Source: Haladaptatus sp. DYF46 (GTDB taxonomy: Archaea; Halobacteriota; Halobacteria; Halobacteriales; Haladaptataceae). Taken from it: a stretch of 64,000 bases of DNA. Below are positions 9,364-17,436 of this stretch, one piece after another; positions within the stretch are counted from its first letter, which is position 1, and the number at the start of each line of letters is the position of its first letter. The notes beneath the pieces were generated by a model, which had not been told where the DNA came from, did no database searches, and worked only from the letters and a program-made list of their open reading frames with translations. The stretch is from the NCBI RefSeq assembly GCF_021083305.1, contig NZ_JAJFAY010000001.1, positions 310,001-374,000 of the forward strand, read 5' to 3'. Both the position numbers and the translations under genes were made by a program.

Positions 9364-9969
9364 ATGGTCCTCGAAAACGGTTGGACGGTGTACGACAAAT
9401 TGGCTGGCGCGCTTGCGCTCGTCCTCATGACCGGTTACTACCTCACACCGGTTCAGAGCGCGGTCGTGGCGACGCTGGACGTCGTTCTCAGCCCGCTCGC
9501 CACGCTCGTTCCCGTCTCGGTGTTCCTGTTCGGGTTGGCCGGTGCGACCGGACTGTACTCGACGACGCTTCAACTCCTCCTGCAGGACTCCGACGCGATG
9601 GAGCGATTACAGGAACGGATGAAAACCCTGCAGAGGGAACTGCAATCGCCGCCGGACGACGATGCGGACGCCCTCGGAGACGACCAACGCGAACTGATGC
9701 GGTCGTGGATGACGATGCTGAAACTGCAGTTCCGCCCGATGGTGTGGAGCATGCTGCTCACGATACCGGTGTTCCTGTGGATTCGCTGGGCGATGATGAA
9801 TCCCGCGGCGGCGACGATTCCGGTCGCGCTCTCGCTCCCCGTCGTCGGGCACGTTGCACTGACCGCCACCCTCGTCGGCCCGGTGAAAGTCTGGCTCGTC
9901 TGGTACCTCGGCGGGTCGATTTCGTTCACTTTCGTCTCGCGGCGCGTGCTCTCGCGCGTCCTCGCGTGA
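9364..9969 (+). CDS. EMC3/TMCO1 family (DUF106) membrane protein, Oxa1/YidC superfamily
   Basis: A 201-residue integral membrane protein. Hydrophobic segments near residues 13-32, 43-65, 122-145 and 155-185 surround a cytoplasmic coiled-coil (about 70-115, DAMERLQERMKTLQRELQS). That arrangement is diagnostic of archaeal DUF106 proteins, which are related to Oxa1/YidC/Get1 insertases and help insert membrane proteins. A TATA-like CGTTTATG lies about 30 bases before the ATG. In many haloarchaea such a gene sits in a secY/adk cluster; here it stands alone. Confidence 0.88.
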   Translation: MVLENGWTVYDKLAGALALVLMTGYYLTPVQSAVVATLDVVLSPLATLVPVSVFLFGLAGATGLYSTTLQLLLQDSDAMERLQERMKTLQRELQSPPDDDADALGDDQRELMRSWMTMLKLQFRPMVWSMLLTIPVFLWIRWAMMNPAAATIPVALSLPVVGHVALTATLVGPVKVWLVWYLGGSISFTFVSRRVLSRVLA

Positions 9970-10040
9970 ACGCGAAAAACGGAAGACAAAAAGAACGAAA
10001 ACCCAAATCGGAACTCCTCCACCCCAACCCGGCGACTCGT

Positions 10041-11084
10041 CTACGTCGGCATGATGACCGCACGGCCCTCGATTTCGCCGTGTTCCAGCTTTTCCGCGAC
10101 GGAGTTGATGTCGTCGAGGTCGTACCTCGTCGTGTGAAGCGTCACGTCGCCGCGCTCGACGAGTTTCACGAGTTCCTGTAGTTCCGTGTAGCGGCCCACC
10201 AGCGTTCCGCGGTAGGCGAACTCGCCGTCCACGAGCGACTGGGAGGGTTCGTGAACGTGGCCGCCGTAGCCGACGATGTGGTGGTCGCCGCCGGGCGCGA
10301 CGATGTCAGGGGCGTAGCCCGTCGTCTCGTCCGCGCCCACGAAGTCGATGACCTGTTCGGCACCCGCCCCGTCCGTGATATCCGTTATCGTGTCCGGGAC
10401 GTCCTCCGAATTCGGGTCCACCGTGTGGTGTGCGCCGAGGCCGTCGGCCAAGTCGCGGGCGTCCGCCTTCACGTCGAGGGCGGTGATTTCGGCGGCGCTC
10501 ATCGCGTCCAGACATTGCAGGCCGATGTGGCCCAATCCGCCGACGCCGATGACGACGGCGTGGTCGCCGGGGTTGAGTTCGCGGGCGGCCTTCTTGACCG
10601 CGTGGTAAGCCGTGATTCCGGCGTCGGCGTGCGGTGCGATGTCCACGGGGTCCACCCCGTCGGGGAGAGGAATGACCGCACGCTCGTTGGTGAGCAGGTA
10701 TTCGGCGAACCCGCCGTCGGTCGTCAGGCCGGGAAACTGGACGTTCTCGCAGTACATGTCCTCGCCGAGGCGACACTGGCGACACTGCCCGCAGGTCATC
10801 ACCGGATGGCAGATGACCGTGTCGCCCTCCTCGACGGTTCGGACCTCGCTCCCGACTTCGACCACCTCCCCGGCGTTCTCGTGGCCGAGCGTCATCGGGA
10901 GTTCCTGTTCCACGTAGTCCGTCCACATTCCCTCGATGACGTGGTTGTCCGTCTGGCACCACCCCGCGCCCCGAACCTTCACGACGACGTGATTCGACCG
11001 ACTCGCCTCCGGCCGGTCCACGTCGTCGATTTGCAGGGCGTCTTCCATATCCTCCGTGTACTCGTGCAGGCGTGCGGCTTCCAT
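10041..11084 (-). CDS. Zinc-dependent NAD(P) alcohol dehydrogenase (MDR family)
   Basis: A 347-residue medium-chain dehydrogenase that should interconvert an alcohol and an aldehyde or ketone with NAD(P). The catalytic zinc ligands are visible: Cys in GAGWCQTD (about 43) and GHE (about 67-69). The structural zinc lobe is the four Cys in TCGQCRQCRLGEDMYC, and the Rossmann glycine motif is GVGGLGHIG (about 178). The ATG at 11084 starts the conserved MEAARLHEY; the frame extends 12 codons further but without support. It is divergent from an amidohydrolase across a 130-base promoter region. The substrate cannot be read from the sequence. Confidence 0.93.
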   Translation of the reverse strand: MEAARLHEYTEDMEDALQIDDVDRPEASRSNHVVVKVRGAGWCQTDNHVIEGMWTDYVEQELPMTLGHENAGEVVEVGSEVRTVEEGDTVICHPVMTCGQCRQCRLGEDMYCENVQFPGLTTDGGFAEYLLTNERAVIPLPDGVDPVDIAPHADAGITAYHAVKKAARELNPGDHAVVIGVGGLGHIGLQCLDAMSAAEITALDVKADARDLADGLGAHHTVDPNSEDVPDTITDITDGAGAEQVIDFVGADETTGYAPDIVAPGGDHHIVGYGGHVHEPSQSLVDGEFAYRGTLVGRYTELQELVKLVERGDVTLHTTRYDLDDINSVAEKLEHGEIEGRAVIMPT

Positions 11085-11214
11085 GGCGCGTAGAATAACC
11101 GCCGAATTACGCATAAACATTCGTGTACTACCCAGCTCGGATATGATTTCCGCACCACATATAACACGATTGTAAGTGAAGGTTATGTGCTAGTAGCCCG
11201 TTACCTTGGGCGGT
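11085..11214. promoter_or_regulatory. Divergent promoter region, alcohol dehydrogenase / amidohydrolase
   Basis: This AT-richer 130-base gap separates two divergent starts. A TATA-like CATATAAC at 11157-11164 could serve the plus-strand gene. ACGCATAAAC near 11104-11113 could serve the minus-strand gene. Shared control is inferred from the arrangement. Confidence 0.45.
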
Positions 11215-12297
11215 ATGTACCGTGGAACCGGAGACGGTCGATGGGAGGACGAGGAGGACCTGTTCGTCATCGACTCACACATTCACTTCTGGGACGCGAG
11301 CGAGGAGAACATCATTCACGAGGGCGGCGAGCAGTTCATCCGCTGTTTTTACGACTACCACACCGGGTTCACGCCGGCGGAACGGGAGTGGACGTTGGAG
11401 GAGTATCGCAAGTATTCACAGGAGCGCATGATAGAGGACCTGTTCGGCAACGGTGCCGTGGACATGGGTATCTTCCAGCCGACGCACTTGGAGGAGTTCT
11501 ACGACGAGGGCTTCAACACGGTGGATACGAACGCCGACTTCGCGGCCGACCACGAGGATCGCTTCATCGTCAACGGTCGCTTCGACCCGCGCGAAGGCGA
11601 GGAGGGATTGGAGGAACTCGAACGCCAGAAGGAGGAGTTCGACATCCAAGGCGTGAAACTCTACACCGCCGAGTGGCTCGACGACTCGAAGGGGTGGCGA
11701 CTCGACAGCGAGGAGGCGTTCGAGTATCTGGAGAAGTGTGTCGAACTGGGCATCGAGAACATCCACCCGCACAAGGGTCCGACGATTCGGCCGCTGAACA
11801 AGGACGCCTTCGACGTGAAGGACGTGGACGACGCCGCCACGTCGTTCCCGGACCTGAACTTCGTCGTGGAACACGTCGGTCTCCCGCGATTGGACGACTT
11901 CTGTTGGCTGGCCGCGCAGGAACCCAACGTCTACGGCGGCCTCGCGGTGGCCGCGCCGATGGCGCAGAACCGCCCGCGAAAGTTCGGGGAGATAATGGGC
12001 GAACTCCTCTACTGGCTCGGCGAGGACCGCCTGCTGTTCGGGAGCGACTACGCGCTGTGGAACCCCGACTGGCTGGTCGAAACGGTCATGAACGCCGAAC
12101 TGACCGAGGTACAGAAAGATGAGTACGGCGTCGAGTTGACGCCGGAAGTCATGCGCAAAATCATGGGTGAGAACGCCGCCCGGTTGTACGACATCGACAT
12201 CGAGGAGAAAAAGCGGCAGTTCCGCGAGGACGCCATCACCGAACAGTTCGGATTGGAAACGCACTACGAAACGACGGACTCCACGACGGCCGACTGA
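11215..12297 (+). CDS. Amidohydrolase family protein (amidohydrolase_2/ACMSD-like)
   Basis: A 360-residue TIM-barrel metal hydrolase. Metal-binding features are the N-terminal DSHIHFWD (about 20-27), HPHKG (about 182), VVEHVGLPR (about 220) and the late Asp in LFGSDYALW (about 276), which match the amidohydrolase_2 family. The ATG at 11215 has GGGCGG a few bases upstream. The next gene begins two bases after its stop and encodes a DUF59 protein. In actinobacterial propane monooxygenase loci, as I recall them, amidohydrolase, DUF59 and alcohol dehydrogenase genes accompany the monooxygenase; no monooxygenase is seen here. The substrate is unknown. Confidence 0.88.
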   Translation: MYRGTGDGRWEDEEDLFVIDSHIHFWDASEENIIHEGGEQFIRCFYDYHTGFTPAEREWTLEEYRKYSQERMIEDLFGNGAVDMGIFQPTHLEEFYDEGFNTVDTNADFAADHEDRFIVNGRFDPREGEEGLEELERQKEEFDIQGVKLYTAEWLDDSKGWRLDSEEAFEYLEKCVELGIENIHPHKGPTIRPLNKDAFDVKDVDDAATSFPDLNFVVEHVGLPRLDDFCWLAAQEPNVYGGLAVAAPMAQNRPRKFGEIMGELLYWLGEDRLLFGSDYALWNPDWLVETVMNAELTEVQKDEYGVELTPEVMRKIMGENAARLYDIDIEEKKRQFREDAITEQFGLETHYETTDSTTAD

Positions 12298-12299
12298 CC

Positions 12300-13205
12300 A
12301 TGTCGACGGACACTCCGAACGCGAACGAACCGGAGACGAGCGATTCGGAAACGCATGCGTCGAAATCGAACGAGTCGAGAACGGACGAGTCGAAAACGGA
12401 CGACCCGGACGGAAACGGCGAGGGGATTCCGACCCGAGCGGCCGTCCGGTCGGCGCTCGACGCCGTGACCGACCCCGAACTCGACCGGTCCATCGTGGAA
12501 CTCGACTACATCGACGACATCGAAATCGAGAGCGGCGAACGCGACGAGTCCGACGACCCCGAAAAACCCGGCGCGCACGTCGGAGTGACGTTCACGCTCC
12601 CGACGGCGTGGTGCTCGCCGGCCTTCGCGTGGATGATGGCCCTCGACGGACGGGAGGCCGTCGAAGCGATTTCGGGCGTCGCCCGCTGTGAGATGTACCT
12701 GAACGACCACATGCACGCACAGGAAGTCACGGGAGGCGTCAACGGCGGGCGGGACTTCGACGAGACGTTTCCCGACGCCGACGGGGGACTCGAGGCGACC
12801 CGCGCGACACTCGATTCGAAGGCTCGACTCGCACGGCAGTACGTCGCCGTCGAGGCGCTGCTGGCCGCGAGCGTGACCCACGAGCAGATAGCGGTACTGT
12901 CCCGCGAGGACGTGAATTTCCTTCCCGGCGGGGAGTACGCCACCGTCGGCGTTCGGGACGGCGCGCTCGCCGTCGTGGTGGACGCCGACCCGCTGGTTCG
13001 GTATCTCGAAAAGGGAACGCAAGTGGGCTGTTTCGCCGACGGCGACGGACGCCTCTTTCGAACGCCGGAGGGGGACCCCATCGACCCGGACCGGGCCGAA
13101 CTCGTCCACCGCCGGGCGCGACTCGCACGGGTGAACATGGACGGACAGGGCGGCGTCTGCGATGCCCTTCACGAGGCACGTCGTTCCGAATCAGCGCGTC
13201 GGTAG
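12300..13205 (+). CDS. DUF59/MIP18-family iron-sulfur assembly-like protein with long C-terminal extension
   Basis: A 301-residue protein. The first 40 residues are low-complexity and acidic. Residues about 42-130 resemble MIP18/PaaD (DUF59) domains, which help insert Fe-S clusters or mature metalloenzymes: RSALDAVTDPELDRSIVELD near the start, then TLPTAWCSPAFAWMM with the usual late Cys. The remaining 150 residues are not part of the usual ~100-residue family and I do not recognise them. The gene is two bases after the amidohydrolase, so co-expression is likely. It overlaps the convergent alkyltransferase by 15 bases. Confidence 0.8.
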   Translation: MSTDTPNANEPETSDSETHASKSNESRTDESKTDDPDGNGEGIPTRAAVRSALDAVTDPELDRSIVELDYIDDIEIESGERDESDDPEKPGAHVGVTFTLPTAWCSPAFAWMMALDGREAVEAISGVARCEMYLNDHMHAQEVTGGVNGGRDFDETFPDADGGLEATRATLDSKARLARQYVAVEALLAASVTHEQIAVLSREDVNFLPGGEYATVGVRDGALAVVVDADPLVRYLEKGTQVGCFADGDGRLFRTPEGDPIDPDRAELVHRRARLARVNMDGQGGVCDALHEARRSESARR

Positions 13206-13616
13206 CCGTGTCTGTCGAGATCGTTCACATACCTCGGCTTCGAGGTCCAGCAAGCGTCGCTTCGTCGCGACTCCGTCGGCCGCCGAATACCCCTTCAGCG
13301 ACCCGTCGCTCCCCACGACTCGATGACACGGAACCACCAACGGGACCGGATTTCGACCGCACGCTTGCCCGATGGCAATGGGTGTCGTGTCGAGGGCCGT
13401 GGCAAGTTCGCCGTACGTCCGCGTTTCCCCGTACGGTATGTCGGCCATCGCGTTCATCACCGTCCCTGTCATCCCGTCGGGGACGGTCACGTGCAGGTCG
13501 AAGTCCACGCGGTCGCCCGATTCGTACTCTCGTATCTGGTTCCGGATTTCCCCGCTCGATTCAGAAACGAGCGACTCGTCGATGTCGATGGTCGTTTCGA
13601 AGATGTCTGCGTTCAT
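13191..13616 (-). CDS. ogt: Methylated-DNA--protein-cysteine methyltransferase
   Basis: A 141-residue suicide DNA-repair protein that moves an alkyl group from O6-alkylguanine to its own Cys. The active site PCHRVV is at residues 96-101, preceded by the helix-turn-helix-like PYGETRTYGELA and the GQACGRNPVPLVVPCHR block typical of Ogt/MGMT. It is shorter than two-domain bacterial Ada/Ogt, with a reduced N-terminal domain. The 3' end overlaps the convergent DUF59 gene by 15 bases. Confidence 0.93.
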   Translation of the reverse strand: MNADIFETTIDIDESLVSESSGEIRNQIREYESGDRVDFDLHVTVPDGMTGTVMNAMADIPYGETRTYGELATALDTTPIAIGQACGRNPVPLVVPCHRVVGSDGSLKGYSAADGVATKRRLLDLEAEVCERSRQTRLPTR

Positions 13617-13743
13617 ATTGGTGCTCCTGCCGGTGTCCGAACTCCTTCGTGATTCCCTATGCCGGTGGAGGATATGACTCCTGGGCGCGGACCGAAACTG
13701 ATCCCGGTCGAATATGCGACTTCGACGCGCTCGTCGCGTGTGA

Positions 13744-14754
13744 TTAGATGGTGATTCGAGACCGGAATTCGGGGACTCCCGTTACACCGGTCTCGACTCG
13801 AAACAGCGCACCCGCTGCGGGCCCGTTCGCTTCCTTGTCTTCTCCGCCACCGGAGGTCACGTAGGCGTCCGCGTACTCCTCCCCGCCGAACGTTATACTG
13901 GTCGTCTTCTTCGCGGGCAAGTCGATTTTCCTCTCTTGGGTTCCATCCGGCGAAAAACGGTAGAGGCCTCCACCGTTGTAGCGAGCGGACCAGATGTGTC
14001 CCTCCGAATCGACGGTCAGTCCATCGGGAACTCCGTCCCCTTCTGGGGTCCGTACGAACGTCGTTTGGTTGGATATCTCGCCCGTTTCCACCTCGTAATC
14101 GAACAGATAGATCTTCCGCTCGTTCGATTCGGTCACGTACATCCGTTCTCGGTCGGGAGTGAACCCCATGCCGTTCGGAATATCCATCCCGTCCAGCACC
14201 TCGACGATACTCCCATCGGTGTCGAGTCGATACAGACTGCCGAGATGGTCCTCCGTCGGCATGGTCCCACAGAACACGCGTCCTTTCGGATCCGCGATTA
14301 CGTCGTTAAATCGGGAGTCCCCTTCTCCACAGATTCCGTCGACGACGGTGGTGAGACAGCCGTCCTTCCATCGTTTCACTTTCCCCTGTTCCATGAAGAG
14401 CAGGAGGGACCCGTCTTCCTGAATCGTGTAGCCGCCGACGACGTCTCCGTCGTAAAACTGCTCGTGCTCCCCGGTGTTCGGATCGTAGCGGAACATCCGA
14501 CCGGTCGGAATGTCGCCCCAGTACACCCGCCGTTCCGTCGAATGCCAGAGCGGCCCCTCGCCCGTCACACAGTCGTAGTTGGCGATGACCTCGTACTCCT
14601 CCGATTCGTCTTCTTTCGCGCTCGACATCTCCGACGTACTACCGCCGCTGACGCCTCCCGTCGCAGCCATGCCCATGAACGCACCCGTTCCTTCGATCAC
14701 TCGCCGTCGGGAAATCGTCCCCGAACACAGGTCGGTTATCGTTTTTTTAGCCAT
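13744..14754 (-). CDS. SMP-30/gluconolactonase-like beta-propeller, Tat-exported
   Basis: A 336-residue protein with N-terminal TISRRRVIEGTGAFMGMAAT, a twin-arginine signal, so a secreted or surface-anchored form is predicted. The mature part matches SMP-30/LRE family six-bladed propellers: GEGPLWHSTERRVYWGDIP with the metal-binding Glu, RFNDVIADPKGRVF with Asn-Asp, and VPDGLTVDSEGHIWSARY with the catalytic-type Asp. Lactonase or related hydrolysis of a sugar acid is plausible. It is divergent from the GH16 glucanase, so both may act on extracellular carbohydrate. Confidence 0.85.
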   Translation of the reverse strand: MAKKTITDLCSGTISRRRVIEGTGAFMGMAATGGVSGGSTSEMSSAKEDESEEYEVIANYDCVTGEGPLWHSTERRVYWGDIPTGRMFRYDPNTGEHEQFYDGDVVGGYTIQEDGSLLLFMEQGKVKRWKDGCLTTVVDGICGEGDSRFNDVIADPKGRVFCGTMPTEDHLGSLYRLDTDGSIVEVLDGMDIPNGMGFTPDRERMYVTESNERKIYLFDYEVETGEISNQTTFVRTPEGDGVPDGLTVDSEGHIWSARYNGGGLYRFSPDGTQERKIDLPAKKTTSITFGGEEYADAYVTSGGGEDKEANGPAAGALFRVETGVTGVPEFRSRITI

Positions 14755-15035
14755 AACTTCTCACGTGTTATTATTCTAATAATGAATAATAGTTTTTGAA
14801 GATAAATATTATTTACAGCGTGGAGGAATTATCGGGGCGACACGAATCGACCGTCAGTTCGGTACCATTCGTGAGGCGATTCGATACGTATGGGTTATCT
14901 CACAGATAATTACTACCACTAGAAAAAATAATTAAGTTATGGTAATTCATGGTATTAACTGGAATCGGAGGTCGTTGACCACCCAGCTCGGTTTTGCGAT
15001 TGGGCGAGCAGCGGCACCCGATGGAGAGGCAATCA
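14755..15035. promoter_or_regulatory. AT-rich divergent intergenic region, SMP-30 / GH16
   Basis: About 280 bases between divergent secreted-protein genes. The stretch 14770-14815 and the stretch near 14910-14955 are strikingly AT-rich for this genome and contain several TATA-like and TAAT runs, plausible as promoters for both genes. I see no further gene here. Confidence 0.45.
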
Positions 15036-15920
15036 ATGAGTTCAGACGATTCAAGCGAACCGACAGGCGAGGAACAGACCAGTAACCGATTCGACCGCCG
15101 AACGTTCCTGAGCACCGCGGCGGTCTCGCTCAGCGGCGGCGCGGTCGCCACCAGCACTGCGAGTGCCGCCTCGGGGCAGGTCCACACCGAGGCGTTCGAC
15201 GGAAACGAATGGACGCTTCGCTGGCGCGACGAGTTCAACGCTGGATACATCGACACCGGCATCTGGAACTTCGAAACCGGCAACAACAACGGTTGGGGGA
15301 ACAACGAACTCCAGTACTATCGGAGCAACAACGCGTGGACCGAGAACGACCACCTCGTCATCGAGGCCCGCGAGGAGCAGTACGGAGGGTATGATTACAC
15401 CTCCGCGCGGATGACGACCCAAGGAAAGTACAACAAGCAGTACGGTCGAGTGGACGTGCGCGCCAAACTTCCCTACGGACAGGGCATCTGGCCCGCCATC
15501 TGGATGCTCGGGTCCAACATCGGCTCCGTCGGGTGGCCCGACTGCGGCGAAATCGACATCATGGAGCTCATCGGCTCCGACCCCGACACCGTTCACGGAA
15601 CCATTCACGGTCCCGACTCCGGCGGAGCGGGCGTCGGCGGGTCCTACAGCCAGAGCAACTGGTTCTCGGACGCCTATCACACGTTCACGCTGACGTGGTA
15701 CCCGGACGCCATCAAGTTCTTCGTGGACGGCCAGCAGTTCTTCGTGACCACGCTGTACGACGCACAGAACGCGGGCCGCGAGTGGGTGTTCGACGACGGG
15801 CCGTTCTTCTTCCTGCTCAACGTCGCCGTCGGCGGGAACTGGCCGGGCGCGCCCGACGCCAGCACGCAGTTCCCACAGCGGATGGAAGTGGATTACATCC
15901 GCGTGTACGACTGGGTCTGA
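15036..15920 (+). CDS. Glycoside hydrolase family 16 beta-glucanase, Tat-exported
   Basis: A 294-residue secreted enzyme expected to cut beta-1,3 or beta-1,3-1,4-glucans. It has a Tat signal (NRFDRRTFLSTAAVSLSG, cleavage after about residue 44), then one GH16 domain. The catalytic signature GEIDIME is near residues 171-177, with the nucleophile and acid/base Glu, and WPAIWMLG precedes it. C-terminal YIRVYDWV closes the jelly-roll. The ATG at 15036 was preferred because GGAG lies 9-12 bases upstream; 15021 is an alternative. A polysaccharide-degrading or biofilm role is inferred. Confidence 0.93.
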   Translation: MSSDDSSEPTGEEQTSNRFDRRTFLSTAAVSLSGGAVATSTASAASGQVHTEAFDGNEWTLRWRDEFNAGYIDTGIWNFETGNNNGWGNNELQYYRSNNAWTENDHLVIEAREEQYGGYDYTSARMTTQGKYNKQYGRVDVRAKLPYGQGIWPAIWMLGSNIGSVGWPDCGEIDIMELIGSDPDTVHGTIHGPDSGGAGVGGSYSQSNWFSDAYHTFTLTWYPDAIKFFVDGQQFFVTTLYDAQNAGREWVFDDGPFFFLLNVAVGGNWPGAPDASTQFPQRMEVDYIRVYDWV

Positions 15921-16077
15921 GACGAGTGTGCGAAAAAACGGGCGGACGGTCGAACTCTCTTTTTGACGGGCGGTGACGTCGAGGTGTGTTGGACGAAACG
16001 ATGACTACCAACTGGCCGTTTCGACGATTGCGACCGTCGACGAGTTGGTTCGCTCGCCTCGTCGTCCGCTTCATCAC

Positions 16078-16263
16078 TCACTCGTGAGTGTTCTGTCCGC
16101 GCAATTCGAACATGGCTCCCGGACTCACCGGACAGCCGCACGGTTGACACGCGTGACTGCCCGGCCCGTGCGTCGTGACCAGCAACACAGTCTCGCCACA
16201 GGCGGGACAGTTGGGGAACGTTTCTCGTGTCGAACCGTCGTCCGGCGAGTTCTCGGGGAGCAT
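16078..16263 (-). CDS. Small CPxCG-type zinc-finger protein
   Basis: A 61-residue protein starting MLPENSPDDGS. It carries two Cys pairs, CPACGE and CQPCGC, that should bind one zinc ion as a ribbon, with an exposed strand (TVLLVTTHGPG) between them. Very small one-ribbon proteins are common in haloarchaea and mostly uncharacterised, though some affect adaptation or biofilm traits. The frame extends 14 codons upstream, but this ATG begins the conserved part. Confidence 0.7.
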   Translation of the reverse strand: MLPENSPDDGSTRETFPNCPACGETVLLVTTHGPGSHACQPCGCPVSPGAMFELRGQNTHE

Positions 16264-16375
16264 GACTTTCCGATGGATACGGAGACCAGCACGGACCGAT
16301 TGCACTGTTGGGGCTCTCCACAGGGTGGGCAGTCCGTGAGTTGTCTCCGTGGCAGCAACATTGTACGCTATTGAC

Positions 16376-16401
16376 TTATAATTTGGCAGTTCAAACTGCC
16401 A
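16376..16401 (+). promoter_or_regulatory. TATA-like box abutting an 18-base perfect palindrome
   Basis: TTATAA at 16376-16381 is followed at once by a perfect inverted repeat, TGGCAGTT-CA-AACTGCCA (16384-16401). A regulator bound there would cover the transcription start. The PhiH1-like repressor gene begins 73 bases downstream, so autoregulation is the simplest reading. Confidence 0.55.
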
Positions 16402-16473
16402 TTTTGATACTCTAAAATGTCAGAAGAGTGACGAACCAAATCGAGTAAGTATTCCCTCGTGGTGCTACTGCCA

Positions 16474-16734
16474 ATGACACGGCGAAAACGGGGACGCTGG
16501 ATGAACACGGCGACGGACCCCGTTTTAGAGTTCTTGGACGACCACGACATCGCCGTCCCAATCGGCGTCCTCGACAACGAACTTCAACCGGGCTATCGAA
16601 CGATAAAACGAGCGTTGGAGGAGCTAGAAGAACGGGAGTTCATCGAGCGCGACGAGAACTATTCGTCTCATTTTCGGATCACCGAGCGAGGCCGGGAGTA
16701 TCTGATAGGGGAAATAGATGCGAGCGAAAGATAA
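16474..16734 (+). CDS. Winged-helix DNA-binding protein, PhiH1 repressor-like
   Basis: An 86-residue winged-helix protein. RGRWMNTATDPVLEFLDDHD leads into helix-turn-helix YRTIKRALEELEEREFIERD and the wing HFRITERGREYL, the layout of PhiH1-type repressors found in haloarchaeal viruses and chromosomes. It likely binds DNA as a dimer. A palindrome with an adjacent TATA box lies 73 bases upstream. The ATG at 16474 opens the conserved MTRRKRGRWM; a TTG/GTG five codons earlier is less likely. Target genes are unknown. Confidence 0.8.
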   Translation: MTRRKRGRWMNTATDPVLEFLDDHDIAVPIGVLDNELQPGYRTIKRALEELEEREFIERDENYSSHFRITERGREYLIGEIDASER

Positions 16735-16807
16735 TATCTGCCCACTATTCAGAAGACCTATCAATTGAATGTCTGATTAAGGATACCTTCTCGACAAAGT
16801 TCGCGCC

Positions 16808-17065
16808 CTACAGTCGATCCATGTTCTTCGAACGCTTCGAACTCCTTCCGCTGGATCTCCTCGCGTGCCTTCGATACTGGAACGAACTGACGAACAGGAG
16901 AAAACTCGCCACGACGGCGTGGCCGGACCCCATGTACGTCGCACCCGTGGCGAAGGTCAGTCCGGCGACAAAAAGCGCCATCAGCGCACAGGACAGGGAG
17001 ATTCGATGCGGTTGTTCGAACAGTTCCGCGCGGAGATAGTGACGAGGAGAGCGCGAGCGACTCAT
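16808..17065 (-). CDS. Small haloarchaeal membrane protein
   Basis: An 85-residue protein with two hydrophobic helices (SLSCALMALFVAGLTFATGA and GHAVVASFLLFVSSFQY) between basic ends, so two membrane spans with cytoplasmic termini are likely. The N-terminal RSPRHYLRAELFEQPHRISL reads like a conserved amphipathic segment. No function can be given. It lies between the repressor gene and the tRNA-Ala repeat region. Confidence 0.6.
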   Translation of the reverse strand: MSRSRSPRHYLRAELFEQPHRISLSCALMALFVAGLTFATGATYMGSGHAVVASFLLFVSSFQYRRHARRSSGRSSKRSKNMDRL

Positions 17066-17132
17066 TGACAGCTAATTTGTTGTCGAACCGTATTGTTGTT
17101 GGCACTCGGAACGGGACGACGCATGAAATCTT

Positions 17133-17175
17133 GCTCGTCCATTCCTCAGTGTGTTCGTCATGGACTCGCCGGGAG
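17133..17175 (-). repeat. Outer copy of a 42-base direct repeat that includes the tRNA-Ala 3' end
   Basis: GCTCGTCCATTCCTCA at 17133 begins a stretch that recurs at 17337-17379 with only two mismatches over about 42 bases. Its second half is the complement of the tRNA-Ala 3' end plus flank, so this copy carries a fragment of the tRNA 204 bases from the real one. Confidence 0.75.
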
Positions 17176-17252
17176 TCCCGCGAGCGAACGAAGTGAGCGA
17201 GGGGGACTACGGCGAGTCCATTGACTGACGCGAGTGAAACGAGCGGAAGGAA

Positions 17253-17274
17253 ATGGACTCGCCGGGATTTGAAC
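17253..17274 (-). repeat. Second fragment of the tRNA-Ala 3' end
   Basis: ATGGACTCGCCGGGATTTGA at 17253 matches the last ~20 bases of the tRNA-Ala gene (acceptor and T-arm, 17364 onwards) exactly and then diverges. It lies between the outer repeat and the intact tRNA. Confidence 0.75.
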
Positions 17275-17364
17275 AACGCCAAGACGTTCCTGCTCGCTTC
17301 GCTCCGCGGGCGTGCGTCTTGTCTAATTAAAATCCCGCTCGTCCATTCCTCACTGCGTTCGTCA

Positions 17365-17436
17365 TGGACTCGCCGGGATTTGAACCCGGGGCCTCTCCCA
17401 TGCCAAGGGAGTGATCTACCACTGATCTACGAGCCC
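17365..17436 (-). tRNA. tRNA-Ala (anticodon GGC)
   Basis: Read on the minus strand, this 72-base gene forms a full cloverleaf. The acceptor GGGCTCG pairs with CGAGTCC and leaves A73. The anticodon stem CTCCC/GGGAG encloses loop TTGGCAT, giving anticodon GGC, which reads GCC and GCU. The G3-U70 pair in the acceptor stem is the identity mark of alanine tRNAs. The T-arm has GGTTCAAATCC. No CCA is encoded and no intron is present. Fragments of its 3' end recur just downstream. Confidence 0.97.

Noticed and set aside
17160..17340. CRISPR array near tRNA-Ala
   Set aside because: Only two or three copies of unequal length are present, all derived from the tRNA 3' end, and no cas genes are seen.
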